A stretch of DNA of 64,000 nt, from contig JAJOZX010001567.1 of assembly GCA_023014485.1 (NCBI GenBank), forward strand, positions 592,501 to 656,500, in the 5' to 3' direction. Positions 32,957 to 43,370 of this stretch are shown here, one piece after another; the stretch's first letter is position 1; the number at the start of each line of letters is the position of its first letter. The stretch is from Bathynomus jamesi (Eukaryota > Arthropoda > Malacostraca > Isopoda > Cirolanidae). A model generated the notes under the pieces. That model had not been told where the DNA came from. It searched no databases and saw only the letters and a list, made by a program, of their open reading frames with translations. Position numbers and translations under genes: made by a program.

Positions 32957-33204
32957 GGGTGTGTATAAAGTAACGCAAGCGAAGAGACAAATCTGATTTG
33001 AACTGGCTTAAACTAGTTTCGTAACGCAAGTGAAGACAAATCTGATTTGAACTGATCTTCATTTGATCACCCCTTATAAACCTTACGATCGAATATACAG
33101 TTGTTATAAAGCACATGTAATAAATATTATTTGTCCATGTTCACTCGCGTTAATATAATTCAAATCGGATTTGTCTCTTCACTTGCGTTACTTTATACAC
33201 ACCC
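32957..33204. mobile_element. MITE with GGGTGTGTATAAAG ends (copy 1)
   Basis: Left end GGGTGTGTATAAAGTAACGC and right end GCGTTACTTTATACACACCC are inverted. Internal blocks ACAAATCTGATTTGAACTG and TTCAAATCGGATTTGTCTCT extend the symmetry. The same blocks occur at 46131-46378. Preceded by TA. No coding capacity. Confidence 0.8.
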
Positions 33205-33486
33205 GGTACTTCTTCCATCTGTCCCATACATCTTCTTTCAAAATTGTTTTCTGACAGAAGTGGCTGGCGAAAGAAAAATAATCTCACCTGTTCTGTGCTT
33301 TACTGCCACTTCTATTCTGATATGACTGTTTTATACTTTAATAAGTGTAAGTACGGTACGAAAGTTGGTTTCTTTTCAGAGCCACTGGTTTTTTATACCT
33401 TTTTTCTCTCACCAAATTTCCGTGTCCTCTGGCTGATCTTTCTCTAGTGAAGCTGTGTGTTGTGTGTTTGAGTCTATAGGTCTAAC

Positions 33487-33654
33487 GTCCTTACCTAGAT
33501 ATTGGGTGTGGAGAGTAGTGAGATGGGAGACCGTCCTCCGCGTCCAGATTACGTAGCGACAATTGGTTCGGATTCCACGTAAAACTGTAGGTCCCCTCTG
33601 TCATAGGAACTTAGGTGTTGCGCAGGAGGTTAAATAAACCATTCAACCAACCAA
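33487..33654 (+). mobile_element. 5S rRNA-derived SINE, 5'-truncated (copy 2)
   Basis: The second half of the 5S-like head remains (ATTGGGTGTGGAGAGTAG, GATGGGAGACCGTCC). It is followed by the shared block GGTTCGGATTCCACGTAAAA (33565-33584) and the tail GCAGGAGGTTAAATAAACC. Directly abuts a tandem tRNA-headed SINE in the opposite orientation. Confidence 0.75.
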
Positions 33655-33661
33655 GGATGTT

Positions 33662-33942
33662 AGCTTTGGTTTGCTTCCGCCCGAATAGTTCATTCTGACG
33701 AAGGTCAAGCTTTTCACTCCACTACAGTTTAACGTGGAATCCGAACCACGTCCTACCAGCAGGTAGGGCGTCTTAACCACTAGGCCACCCAGAGTACCCA
33801 TTTGTCTACCAACCACTTTCTTTATTGTGTGGAAGGATGAACAGTTGGGTTTTGCTGCGCGCCGCCTGCAGTCACCGGGTCTCGATCCCGGGGCGGATGG
33901 ATTCGTAGTCAGCGACGCTAACCACTACACCACCGAGGCGCA
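33662..33942 (-). mobile_element. tandem tRNA-headed SINE (copy 2)
   Basis: Minus-strand copy with both tRNA-like units (box A complement ACGCTAACCACTACACCACC at 33916-33935 and CTTAACCACTAGGCCACCC near 33772), the core (TTTAACGTGGAATCCGAACC) and the LINE-A-like tail (GCCCGAATAGTTCATTCTGA, GACGAAGGTCAAGCTT). Structure as in 8387-8688. Confidence 0.85.
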
Positions 33943-34890
33943 TGATATATTCACAAGTGTATCTTTCTTTGGTTTCTTTTTATCCCCTCTTTTGAAAACT
34001 GGCGTAGCATCTTGAATTTTCAAGTGCGAGGGGTCGTCCCCTTCCAGAGGTGAATTATTAAAAATGTTATGCAGCGAATAAACAACTTACTTGGTTACAT
34101 CCTTTAACATTTTAACACGCGACGATATACAGTATATCACCAAGCCTGGAGACTTGGTCCGTTTCATTTTGGTAATGTTTTTTTAAAGAAGTCCGCCTGT
34201 TCTTTTTCATTAATATATATGGAAAATCCTGTATGCAACAGTTGCAAGAAATCAGACCCGCAAAAGAGAAACAAAAACCCACGCGACACAATATACGAGC
34301 CGCGACAGTAGATAAAACTGACTGTACAAACGGGAGATACACGCAATTTATTTCATTCCACGTACGAAAACGTATCGCACTGAAGTCTCCTTATAAAAAA
34401 AAAGGAGGTTTTCAAATAATTTGATAAAGTTTCCACGAGTTAAATGAAATTTTGTCTTCGTTCGTTTATGTCAGCAGTGATAATAAATTACACTTTGCGT
34501 AAAACATCTTCTCGCTAAATAATCAAATTATGTTTATTTTTCCAGCGTATTTCAAAAAAACAAAACAAAAAATCACTTACGTATTGTCAATACAATGAAA
34601 TTTCGCTCTCCAACTATTCATTACAAAAAAGCATTAAAGGAATTTTAAAATTTTGAATTGATTTGCATAATTTCTTCAGTCGAAATTACGAATAAAGAGA
34701 ATTTAATTAGTCCACTGTGAAATTAGTTTTTAGATAATTAAAAACGTACAACTTGTTAAATTAGTTGTTAAATTGCCTAAAAGCTAACTCAAAAGATAAT
34801 TCGAAGGCTTAATTCCACATAATTATTTGTATACATTCCATATATATATATATATTCATGAGAACAGATTAAATAGCTTGTATATAATGC
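33943..34890. other. no gene seen
   Basis: Short ORFs only; overlapping minus-strand ORFs at 34112-34346 share no recognisable family. A short TA run lies near 34841-34854. Confidence 0.45.

Positions 34891-34926
<36 letters not shown>
34891..34926. repeat. (ATT)n microsatellite
   Basis: About 12 units. Confidence 0.9.
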
Positions 34927-35421
34927 CATCATTATTAATGAACACTCAAAATACCTGCATAATACCCTTAAGCAATAATTTGAATCATTATACGCTTAAA
35001 GCCAGAATAAATTATTTCATAATAATGACTTTTATCAGCTATTTTCCTCCGTTCATCTATTTAATTTTTTCTAATTTTATACTTAATTATCATCTTTATT
35101 CTTTCGTGGTTTTCCTTGTCATTTTATCGCTTTCTCATTTTCATGCATTATTATTATCATTTTTCTCTCCTTTGTGGGTGGCAGCAGTGCTTATCTGCTT
35201 ATTTACAACCCTTAAAATCTCCGTAATGCCACACTATAATTTTAATAGCGCAAAATGTCACCCTGAAGATGATGTTCAGATTATATCGAAACGCTCGTAG
35301 CCATTTTTTTTTTTATGCCTTGTTAAGTTATTTTAATATGTATATAATAGATGTTTCTTATTATTTTATCAGAGGACATTTTTTAAATTCACCCTTGAAT
35401 CGCTCCATTGTAGGGCTTCTA
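34927..35421. other. no gene seen
   Basis: A 157-codon ORF runs through here (34827-35300), but much of it is low-complexity hydrophobic sequence from the ATT tract and AT-rich DNA. It has no family features; I do not call it. Confidence 0.4.
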
Positions 35422-35517
35422 CATGGTGAGCCACATAAAAGCGACCCCATGAAAATATTTCGTATTTGTTTTTATGTGTGAAATTTTCTTGGGGCCACTT
35501 TTATGTGGTTCACCCTG
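35422..35517. mobile_element. 96-bp Tc1/mariner-type MITE
   Basis: Left end CATGGTGAGCCACATAAAAG and right end CTTTTATGTGGTTCACCCTG are inverted, flanked by TA (35420-35421, 35518-35519). Inner symmetry GCGACCCCAT/TTGGGGCCA. Confidence 0.75.
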
Positions 35518-35681
35518 TATGTATATATATATATATGTATATCTTTCCAAGTGTATTTTTTAACGCTCATTTTCTTCTTTCTTTTCAAGCTCATTTCCAT
35601 TTTCCATTTTCCACACACGCATTTCCTTTTAGTCTCATTTTCATTACTCTAGCAAGCATTTTGTCCTTATACTTTTCCCAT

Positions 35682-35683
35682 TT

Positions 35684-35734
<51 letters not shown>

Positions 35735-35735
35735 A

Positions 35736-35776
<41 letters not shown>

Positions 35777-35801
35777 ACAATCCTCTCTCTCTCTCTCTCT
35801 C

Positions 35802-35889
<88 letters not shown>

Positions 35890-35890
35890 A

Positions 35891-35935
<45 letters not shown>

Positions 35936-35989
35936 ACAATCCTCTCTCTCTCTCTCTCTCTTCTCACAATCCTCTCCTCTCTCTCTCTC

Positions 35990-36032
<43 letters not shown>

Positions 36033-36033
36033 A

Positions 36034-36081
<48 letters not shown>
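35682..36081. repeat. compound (TC)n array with phased TTCTCACAATCC
   Basis: Four hundred bases of TC, interrupted six times by the same 12-mer TTCTCACAATCC (at 35730, 35772, 35885, 35931, 35961, 36028). The long open frames across it on both strands (Ser/Leu or Arg/Glu repeats) are by-products of the repeat, not genes. Confidence 0.95.
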
Positions 36082-36084
<3 letters not shown>

Positions 36085-36372
36085 CATTTTCGCCATCAAA
36101 ATTTTTTTTCTTTTAATCCTTCATAACTCTTTTTGTGTGGGACGCACTGGCGTTCCATAAGTGTTGTAAAATGAATTGGTCGTTACGCGATACACGCCTG
36201 CTCAAACCGCTCTCAGAAACTCTAAGTACGAATATCATTCACCCTGATAAAGGCTCTATTTACGAGCCCTAAACAAGGTTTTAGGTGCTAAATGTTCTTA
36301 CTTTTTAATTTTATTATCAATATTTAACGAAACCTAAATTGGAAATTACTACAAAACAATGTGGAATTGCTG

Positions 36373-36373
<1 letters not shown>
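36082..36373. other. no gene seen
   Basis: Unremarkable sequence between two microsatellites. Confidence 0.4.

Positions 36374-36408
<35 letters not shown>
36374..36408. repeat. (TA)n microsatellite
   Basis: About 17 TA units. Confidence 0.9.
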
Positions 36409-36700
36409 TTTAATCAACGTTTAAGACACAGATTGCTTACACAGTAAGTCGCAGATAGAAAATAAGGGTTTTGCTTTATTTAGTTTTAGGGTACGAGCAG
36501 CTCGCAGCATCATTGCAGAGTATATAGAGGGTCATTACAGTATATGGTTCTTCACAATTGGAAGCAACAATGCTCTGCGTAATTATATTCGTATTAGCAT
36601 ATTGGGAATAATATTATTAATTAATAATTAAATTAATTAGTTAATTGAATGTATATTACAATTTAAAGTTTAATTTAAAGTTATTTACGAAAATTTCATT

Positions 36701-36702
<2 letters not shown>

Positions 36703-36736
<34 letters not shown>
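36703..36736. repeat. (TA)n microsatellite
   Basis: TA array at the 5' side of a truncated LINE-A end. Confidence 0.9.
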
Positions 36737-36903
36737 TGCCTGGCTCAGGACGGTACCAGATGAGCCGGGTGTACCTGATTATGTGCGGTGAAGAGCGCAA
36801 GAGAGCAACTCGCTCCTCCACCAAGCCAGGCCTAGAGGAGGGGCCACCAGCTTGACCTTCGTGTGAAGAGAGACCAACACACAGAACTTCAACGAAGTTA
36901 ACG

Positions 36904-36906
<3 letters not shown>
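36737..36906 (+). mobile_element. LINE-A subfamily 3' end with TA tail
   Basis: GCCTGGCTCAGGACGGTACC at the start encodes the last residues of the LINE-A ORF (compare 47459). GGGCCACCAGCTTGACCTTC then GAGGTATATAT form the 3' terminus, running into TA then GT arrays. TA arrays on both sides. Confidence 0.82.

Positions 36907-36980
<74 letters not shown>
36907..36980. repeat. (TA)n-(GT)n compound tail
   Basis: TA to 36943 and then GT to 36980, continuing the LINE-A terminus. Confidence 0.9.
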
Positions 36981-36981
<1 letters not shown>

Positions 36982-37074
36982 AAGAGTTCAGAAGAAATAA
37001 ACATACTTATCCCTTCGAAGCTTTCAATTTATTCTGAAAATAGATACTCTACATTCAAGCAACTAAGGCTTCAT

Positions 37075-37075
37075 T

Positions 37076-37116
<41 letters not shown>
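37075..37116. repeat. (TC)n microsatellite
   Basis: TC run with one interruption. Confidence 0.9.
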
Positions 37117-37123
<7 letters not shown>

Positions 37124-37431
37124 TTATATTACACCCTTATTTATTGCTCTCTTTTTAAAAAGTTAATTTTCATTTGCCATTTTCCTCACACTTTGTGTGT
37201 GTGAATGATATTTCAAACCATTGACACATCAGCCAAATTCTTTCCTGACCTTTTTTTATCAGTGTTTATTGTAATTTTTTTAATTACTAGCTTCACTTTA
37301 ACCAATTTGGTTACACTCCGTCCCACGGAATGAGACCCCACATAAATCAAATAATTTTATTTTGACATAAATTTTATTGTTTTCCAATAATATATATATA
37401 TATATATATACCGTATATATACAGGGTGCAC

Positions 37432-37480
37432 CAGAAGTGTTGCCTCAAAAGCTAATATCATGTTGTACATTATATAATAC
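37432..37480 (+). repeat. orphan mariner-type end
   Basis: TA followed by CAGGGTGCACCAGAAGTGTT, the same end type as the other TA-flanked elements. No matching opposite end, so probably half an element. Confidence 0.4.
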
Positions 37481-37488
37481 AGTATATA

Positions 37489-37860
37489 CACCTCGGTGGT
37501 GTAGTGGTTAGCATCGCTGACTACGAATCCACCTGCCCGGCCAGGATTCGATTCCCGGTGACGGCAGGCTGCGCTCAACAAACCCAGTTGTTCAAACCCA
37601 GTTGTTCATCCTTCCATACAATAAAAATTATAAAAATTGGTTGGTAGATAGATGGAACCCTGGGTAGTCTAGTGGTTAAGATGCTGGGCTGCTGATCGGA
37701 AGGTCATGAAATCGAGTCCGGGTGAGGACTTTGTAGTTTCTGATCATCCGTACTTGGCCTTGGTTCGGATTCCACGTTAAGATGTAGGTCTAAGGTGGAG
37801 CAATAAGCTTGACCTTCGTCAGAATGAAGAATTCGGGCGAAAACAAACAAAAGATATATA
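37489..37860 (+). mobile_element. tandem tRNA-headed SINE (copy 3, most complete)
   Basis: First tRNA unit: box A TGGTGTAGTGGTTAGCATC, box B GATTCGATTCCC (37545). Second unit: box A AGTCTAGTGGTTAAGATGC, box B GAAATCGAGTCCGGG (37707), which is deleted in the other copies. Then the core GGTTCGGATTCCACGTTAAG (37761) and the LINE-A-like tail from AAGCTTGACCTTCGTCAGAA. It shows that the ancestral element had two complete tRNA-like units. Ends next to a TA array. Confidence 0.88.
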
Positions 37861-37908
37861 CCGAAGGTGTATATATATATATATTATATATATATATATA
37901 TACACAGT
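37861..37908. repeat. (TA)n after SINE tail
   Basis: TA-rich array following the SINE end. Confidence 0.85.
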
Positions 37909-38935
37909 ATATACACGAAATGAATATTTTAATACATTTATTAAAGAACATATCATAAAGTAGCTTTTAGCAAAGAAAAATATCCGACTAGTGCCAGAAT
38001 TTATCTGACTTTGACAAACAGAAGACTATGGCCAGACTTCGACAAGGCGGTTCGTGCGATAAAAAATCAATTACCGTATCAAACTAGAAAAGTATATGCT
38101 TACAGTTTATCTAAGAGTGTAATTTAGGGCTTATGGTTATAGCAAAAGAGAGTTTCTCTGCTTATATATATTATATATGCGTTTTTGCTTGTTTCTTTTC
38201 ATTACAAAGTAGAACTAAAATGTCTGATTGACTGCAATATACGCCGTTATAAATTTTGAGAAAATGGAATTCTTGGTTTATATCCATATTTAATACGGTA
38301 CATTCCCAAATTCCAGCTAAGCATCGCGTTTTACTTATACGAAGAAATGTTGCATCAAGGAGTAAGTCGCCATACTTCTAAAAGTGTCGCGATGATGAAT
38401 AAATAAAGTGAGAGGATTAGTTTTGTTTTTCTTTGTATGTGTTGATCTCTGTGGAAAAGCTTTTCCGTTCTGGGTTTGCTTTGTTTGAATATTTTTACAT
38501 GGCTTATCCTCTAGGAGGAAGACGCTTTTCGTATGCCGCAATGAATAAAAGAACACGCCGTAAACACGAGTATAAAGAAAATAACGAAATGTCACTTAAA
38601 TTTACTTCGTCTTTCATTAAAAGTTTCAAGAATTTTAGCTCGCCGTAAATTTGTGGTAAACAAACTTGCCTGTAAATTGTTGTTATAATATATCCAGGTA
38701 AATGCTTAAATATACCTTATATTAGGTTCATTTATATCTGGAAATTTAATCGAAATGTATATTTCCGTTTATATATGAATGCGTCCGGGTTAAGTATCTA
38801 TTTTAACTAGGAGTGAAGATAAGAAAGATTAGATGTGGCGCCAAACAACATGAAAAAGATTCAAATTACTAAATAGTGGGAATAGAGTTTAGCTCAGCTT
38901 AAGTTTATATATCCTTACCTAAGATAACCTAACTT
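37909..38935. other. no gene seen
   Basis: ORFs at 38335-38648 on both strands overlap one another and show no family features. Confidence 0.45.
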
Positions 38936-40822
38936 GGCATAATCCCACAGTGGGGAATCAACCCTTCCGAATCAAGCTAAGAACTATCTCAAGCCAGGTT
39001 GAGAAACTGGGAGGGGGGGGTCTCAATGACAAGACCGCTGCACGTAATTTATTTGACTCGATCCAACTCTCCTTCTCCGATTATTTCCCGATTAGCGGCA
39101 TTACCACCCGTCTCATTGCCCCGTGCCAGGCGTCAGGCACGAAGGTGCTGGCCTGGATAGTGTTCGATGTACCGCGACAGTCGTTGCCGATAGAATAGAC
39201 AAACTTAAGGCTCCTGGGCCAGACCAGTTTCTCCCCAGAGTGTTGCGGGAGGTGCGCTACCAGGTGGCTCCCCACCTGGCTACAGTCTTCAACAAATCGT
39301 TGGAGACAGGCCAGGTGACTGGTGACTGGAGGGAAGCCAACGTGACCCCTATCTTTAAGAAAGAGGATCACGAAAGTCCAGGGAACTATCGTCCCATTAG
39401 TCTCACTTCAGTTGTAGGTAAATTATTAGAGGCGATAATAGCGGATAGGATCGTTGACCATTTGGATTCCTACAAGCTGCTTGGGGACTCCCAACGTGGG
39501 TTTAGACGGCATAGGTCGTGTCCCACCAACTTGCTCGAGTTTTTCCACGTCATGTTGAGTGAGTATGATAAGAGTAGGGCGATTGATATACTTTATCTCG
39601 ACTTTCAGAAAGCCTTTGATAAGGTACCTCACCGCCGGCTAATGGCTAAAGTGCGAGTGCTGGGTATTGGTGGGGAAGTAGGTAGGTGGGTTGAAAACTG
39701 GCTGAAGAATAGGCGGCAGAGGGTTGTAATTAAAGGGGCTAGTTCGGGTTGGGCCTCGATCACTAGCGGGGTTCCTCAGGGTTCCGTTTTGGGGCTACTG
39801 TTGTTTATCATTTACACAAATGATATCGACGGTGGCATCGTCAGTATGATCGCCAAATTCGGTGATGACACAAAGCTTAGGGCCGATGTTGGGACGCTCG
39901 AGGCGATAGAGCAACTGCGTGCGGACCTACGTTCGATAGGAGAGTGGTCCGAAAAATGGCAAATGCCGTTTAACTTGGGTAAGTGCAAGGTGATGCACAT
40001 TGGCTACGCCAATCCTAAGTCGGACTACTCACTGTTGGGGAGTAATATCGAGGTGACTGATTTGGAAAAGGACTTGGGTGTGCTAATTAGCAGCGACCTT
40101 AAGTTTACCAAACAGTGCGTAGAGGTGGAAAAGAAAGCTCAGAAGTTGTTGGGTTATATCAGGAGGCAATTTCGATTTCGGAACAAGGAGATTGTGCTCT
40201 CGCTGTACAATTCTCTGGTTCGGCCGCACCTGGAGTATGCTGTGCAGTTCTGGTCGCCCACCCTCAGGAAAGATATTGAGAGGCTGGAGCGAGGACAGGC
40301 GAGGGCCACAAAGTTAATCCCTTCCGTTAGGCATATGAGCTACAATCGACGCTTACGAGCCCTGAATTTGTTTTCGCTGGAAACTCGGAGGCTGCGCGGT
40401 CAACTGATCGAGGTTTTCAAGTTCTTACGCGGGTTCAACAATGTCGATTTTAGAAGCATGTTTAGTTTAAATGATAACCCAACTCGCAACAATGGTTGGA
40501 AGTTGGATTTGAAACGGTTTAGGACTAGTGTGTGTGGGAATTACCTTACGTATAAGATCTGTGACACGTGGAACAGGCTACCTTCAGAAGTTGTGAACAG
40601 TTCTTCTGTGGATCTGTTCAACAAAAGGTTAGACCGAATCTTGCACACTATTTGAGGGTGTAGAAAATTTTCACTGGCACCCGTTGCCATTAGTACCTCC
40701 TTGGTATGGGCCGCAAGGCCTTTTGAAATACTTCTTTTCCTTGTAACTCCTTGTAACTCATTTGGATGAAAAACGTTCATCCGATCAACCAACAAACCAA
40801 TCAACTCGTGTAACCATATTTC

Positions 40823-40866
<44 letters not shown>
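38936..40866 (+). mobile_element. LINE-D non-LTR retrotransposon with (AAT)n tail
   Basis: 5'-truncated LINE on the plus strand. The RT ORF occupies 39123-40655, followed by about 170 bases of 3' UTR and an AAT microsatellite (40826-40865) that behaves like the element's tail. An upstream open segment in another frame (38950-39198) looks like the region before the RT domain, implying one frameshift near 39120-39200. Confidence 0.85.
39123..40655 (+). CDS. LINE-D reverse transcriptase (partial, open 510 codons)
   Basis: RNA-dependent DNA polymerase of a CR1/Jockey-like LINE, used in target-primed reverse transcription. Blocks in order: KLKAPGPDQFLPRVL (residues ~28-42), NYRPISLTSVVGKLLE, YLDFQKAFDKVPHRRL (catalytic Asp of motif A), GVPQGSVLGLLLFIIYTNDI, FGDDTK (motif C catalytic Asp pair), EKWQMPFNLGKCKVMHIG, SLVRPHLEYAVQFWSP and LFSLETRRLRGQLIEVFK, ending at a natural stop. 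The endonuclease domain is absent. Oddities: motif C reads FGDD where relatives here have FADD, and LLL replaces PLL after the PQG block. True start unknown because the element is truncated; the first ATG of the ORF is a convenience. The best-preserved coding region of the window, but not an autonomous element. Confidence 0.88.
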   Translation: MPGVRHEGAGLDSVRCTATVVADRIDKLKAPGPDQFLPRVLREVRYQVAPHLATVFNKSLETGQVTGDWREANVTPIFKKEDHESPGNYRPISLTSVVGKLLEAIIADRIVDHLDSYKLLGDSQRGFRRHRSCPTNLLEFFHVMLSEYDKSRAIDILYLDFQKAFDKVPHRRLMAKVRVLGIGGEVGRWVENWLKNRRQRVVIKGASSGWASITSGVPQGSVLGLLLFIIYTNDIDGGIVSMIAKFGDDTKLRADVGTLEAIEQLRADLRSIGEWSEKWQMPFNLGKCKVMHIGYANPKSDYSLLGSNIEVTDLEKDLGVLISSDLKFTKQCVEVEKKAQKLLGYIRRQFRFRNKEIVLSLYNSLVRPHLEYAVQFWSPTLRKDIERLERGQARATKLIPSVRHMSYNRRLRALNLFSLETRRLRGQLIEVFKFLRGFNNVDFRSMFSLNDNPTRNNGWKLDLKRFRTSVCGNYLTYKICDTWNRLPSEVVNSSSVDLFNKRLDRILHTI

Positions 40867-40868
<2 letters not shown>

Positions 40869-41010
40869 TCTTTACTGGTAGAGTATTTTAATACTCCAAT
40901 TTACAATAATGTTTTACAGAATATATTTATTTATTTCTACTCGAGTTGTTCGGCACTTAGGATTTAGGCCTTACTGGGCTCTCAGATTAATTGTGAGATA
41001 AAAGCACTTC
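40826..41010 (-). repeat. (AAT)n and dispersed retroposon-like repeat
   Basis: The AAT array (40826-40865) is followed by AAAATCTTTACTGG and, at 40960-40985, TAGGCCTTACTGGGCTCTCA, the same arrangement as 13690-13930 but with a different microsatellite. The AAT tract may be shared with the LINE-D tail, so ownership is ambiguous. Confidence 0.5.
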
Positions 41011-41188
41011 ATATGATATGTGATTAAAACGGCAGAATTAGGCCCGAATGTATGGTAATTCCATTCTGACTCTACCTACGTGGTCGAATACAGCTTATGA
41101 AATATAAAGGAGTCAGCGACAGATATATTTTAATGTAATTGTTACAGTTTTAGTAATGAAATGATACTGATGGTGGGATAACCTTGGT

Positions 41189-41472
41189 TAACCTTGGTTT
41201 TGCTTCCGCCCGAATTCTTCATTCTGACGGAGGTGAAGCTTGTCACTTCACCTTAAATCTACAGTTTAATGTGAAATCCGAACCACGCCCCACCAGCAGC
41301 CCAGCGTCTTAACCACTAGGCTACCCAGGGTACCTATTTATATACCAACCAATTTCTTTATTGTGTGGGAGGATGAACAGCTGGGTTTTGCTGCGCGCCG
41401 CCTGCCGTCACCGATCCCGGAGCCGATAGATTCGTAGTCAGTGACGCTAACCACTACACCACCGAAGCGTAT
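41189..41472 (-). mobile_element. tandem tRNA-headed SINE (copy 4)
   Basis: Minus-strand copy with tail (GCCCGAATTCTTCATTCTGA), core complement (AATGTGAAATCCGAACCACG), and both tRNA-like units (TCTTAACCACTAGGCTACCC; ACGCTAACCACTACACCACC). Same layout as 8387-8688. Confidence 0.85.
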
Positions 41473-41599
41473 CGTGAATCTTATATCACACAGAATACCA
41501 TGACCATTCCTCTTGACAAAATGCTTCTGTTTCAGTAAAATGCTTCGATTTTCATGCATGGATCGTTCACTTCATATCTAAAAGGTACATGATGAGACG

Positions 41600-42034
41600 G
41601 AGTTCCTGGAACTGTGAAGGCTATTCCAAAACTTTGATTTTCCTCTGTCTTATATCCGATACATCCTTCGAACCATTACCATGCTGGAATACTCCACCGA
41701 AGAGCGAAGGTAGAAGATTCATCCAAACTTCTCTGATACTTTGCTGAATCAATTGTTCAGTCATTTCAAACCACATTGACCATTCCTGCAGGTAACACGA
41801 CAAAATCCCTAAGCATGATCGAGCTGGTATTGCGCTTCACTTTTGGGATGATGTTTTTCTTATCATATAGCTTATTCTTCTTCCTCTAAACCAGTAGTTC
41901 CCAATCTCTGGTCGCGACCCAAATGAGGGTCGCAAGAGTCCTCAAGTAGGGTCGCGACGGGTCACTATATTCACTATTTCTTAATTCAATTTATATTTAT
42001 ATACATATTTAAATTTTATTATAAGCCTGAGGGT

Positions 42035-42066
<32 letters not shown>

Positions 42067-42545
42067 CCAGCAAAAAAAGGTTGGGAACTACTGCAGAGTC
42101 TAAACAAACATCTTGTGAGTGGGACCAAAAAATTCGGATTTTTCTCATCAGACAAGAGAAACTTGTTTCAGAACTCTTCAGAACCACTGAGGTGTCTTTT
42201 TTTCATGCTTAAAACGTGCAGGTTGGTGATAGGAACGCGGAAACAGCTCCTTTCTTGCAACATTTCCGTGTAGACAATTATTCTTGTGAAGCGGTGTGCT
42301 CTTGATTTTTGAGATACCTGCTGCTACTTCAGGTGAAAACTGGAGCCCCTAACAATAAGTTTGAGGATTCTGGGCAACATCCGGGACAATCTTCCTTGTA
42401 ACTCTGGTTGAAATTTTTGGTGGCATTCCTTAATTTATTAAAGATGAAGCAACGCCAAACTACTTTAATTTCTATACGACATTCCGTTAGTTGTGACAGG
42501 TAAAGTAGTTTAAGAGGCTTGAAAATTTTTTTGTACACCGAGAAA
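41600..42545 (-). pseudogene. Tc1-like transposase relic
   Basis: Minus-strand Tc1 (DD34E-type) remains in broken frames. About 42430-42330 reads RNATKNFNQSYKEDCPG in one frame and TRVTRKIVPDV in the next, the linker after the DNA-binding domain. LSDEKNPNFL near 42170 holds the first catalytic aspartate. YDKKNIIPKVK and SIMLRDF follow at about 41860-41800, then FQHGNGSK at about 41690-41670, where the second catalytic Asp (usually QHDNDPKH) is now Gly. The C-terminal part is missing. A hAT-type MITE (41892-42092) sits inside the frame. Long dead. Confidence 0.75.
41892..42092. mobile_element. hAT-type MITE
   Basis: Starts CAGTAGTTCCCAATCTCTGG and ends GGTTGGGAACTACTG; such CAGTRGTTCCCAA ends are typical of non-autonomous hAT elements. 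TCTAAAC occurs on both sides, directly at the left and four bases beyond the right end, a likely target duplication with an altered end. Nested in the Tc1 relic. Confidence 0.8.
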
Positions 42546-42769
42546 AATTTCTTATTTAAATATATTTGCTTAAAATCCCAGAATATTTTAACTAGGAATA
42601 GTATATTTTGGATTATAAAAATTTATTGATTTAAAAAGATTTTTAATGACATCCAAATTTCTTCAGACTAAAAAAAAAATACAATTTTTAAAACAAAAAA
42701 TCTTTATTTAATGGTTTTCATACAAATTACTAAAGCTAGCATTTAGTAAGCTCATTTCTCAGCGACATG
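42546..42769. other. no gene seen
   Basis: AT-rich sequence with no recognised feature. Confidence 0.4.
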
Positions 42770-42914
42770 GGGTGAGTGTACACCAAGGATCACCGAGCCC
42801 GAGCAGAAACAGGGTGAGTGGCCAGCCCAACCTTACCCGATATAAGCAACTGGAAGCGAACTAAGAACCTCACCACTCAGAGCCCGACACCATAACCACT
42901 GAGCTACCAGGTGT
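42770..42914 (-). repeat. tRNA-derived sequence (SINE candidate)
   Basis: On the minus strand 42914-42850 reads GGTAGCTCAGTGGTTATGGT (box A) and AGTTCGCTTCC (box B-like), then a GC-richer body. It has no proper acceptor pairing, so it is not a tRNA gene. It does not share the core block of the other SINEs. Confidence 0.55.
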
Positions 42915-43129
42915 TCAACAAATTAATTTTTATTTTAATTTAAAATTATTTGTTTTAATATCGAAATAAATTTTTCTTTTCTTCCTTTATATAATTTAGA
43001 TATAAATTTTTAAAAAAATACATAAATTTTTTAACCTATAAATTTAAAAGAAATATAAATTAATAAAATAAATGAAATAACATTTTCACCAAAAAAAATA
43101 AAAGTATTGTATTACTTTTATAACACAAA

Positions 43130-43179
<50 letters not shown>

Positions 43180-43312
43180 AATTTAATATTAAATTTAGAA
43201 AAATATATTCATTTGTTTTAAAACCGAATAAAATTTTTTTTGCGAAAAATATGCCATTTTTATTTATTTATTTTATTAATTCATATTTTGTTTAATTTTA
43301 TTGTTGAAACAA

Positions 43313-43315
<3 letters not shown>
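42915..43315. other. AT-rich, one TA array
   Basis: A/T-only sequence with a TA array at 43133-43162; the flanks share inverted words (ACAAATGAATATAT / ATATATTCATTTGT), so the array sits at the centre of a small palindrome. Confidence 0.55.

Positions 43316-43368
<53 letters not shown>
43316..43368. repeat. (GT)n tail of LINE-A copy 2
   Basis: GT array which, on the minus strand, directly continues the LINE-A terminus AAAGGTATACACAC. Confidence 0.9.

Positions 43369-43370
<2 letters not shown>

Noticed and set aside
34827..35300. 157-codon hydrophobic ORF
   Set aside because: Its start lies in TA and ATT microsatellites and the rest is AT-driven Leu/Ile/Phe/Ser. No family resemblance.
35466..36116. 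216-codon ORF rich in Ser-Leu and, on the other strand, a 107-codon Arg-Glu ORF
   Set aside because: Both are products of the CT array; there is no non-repetitive domain.
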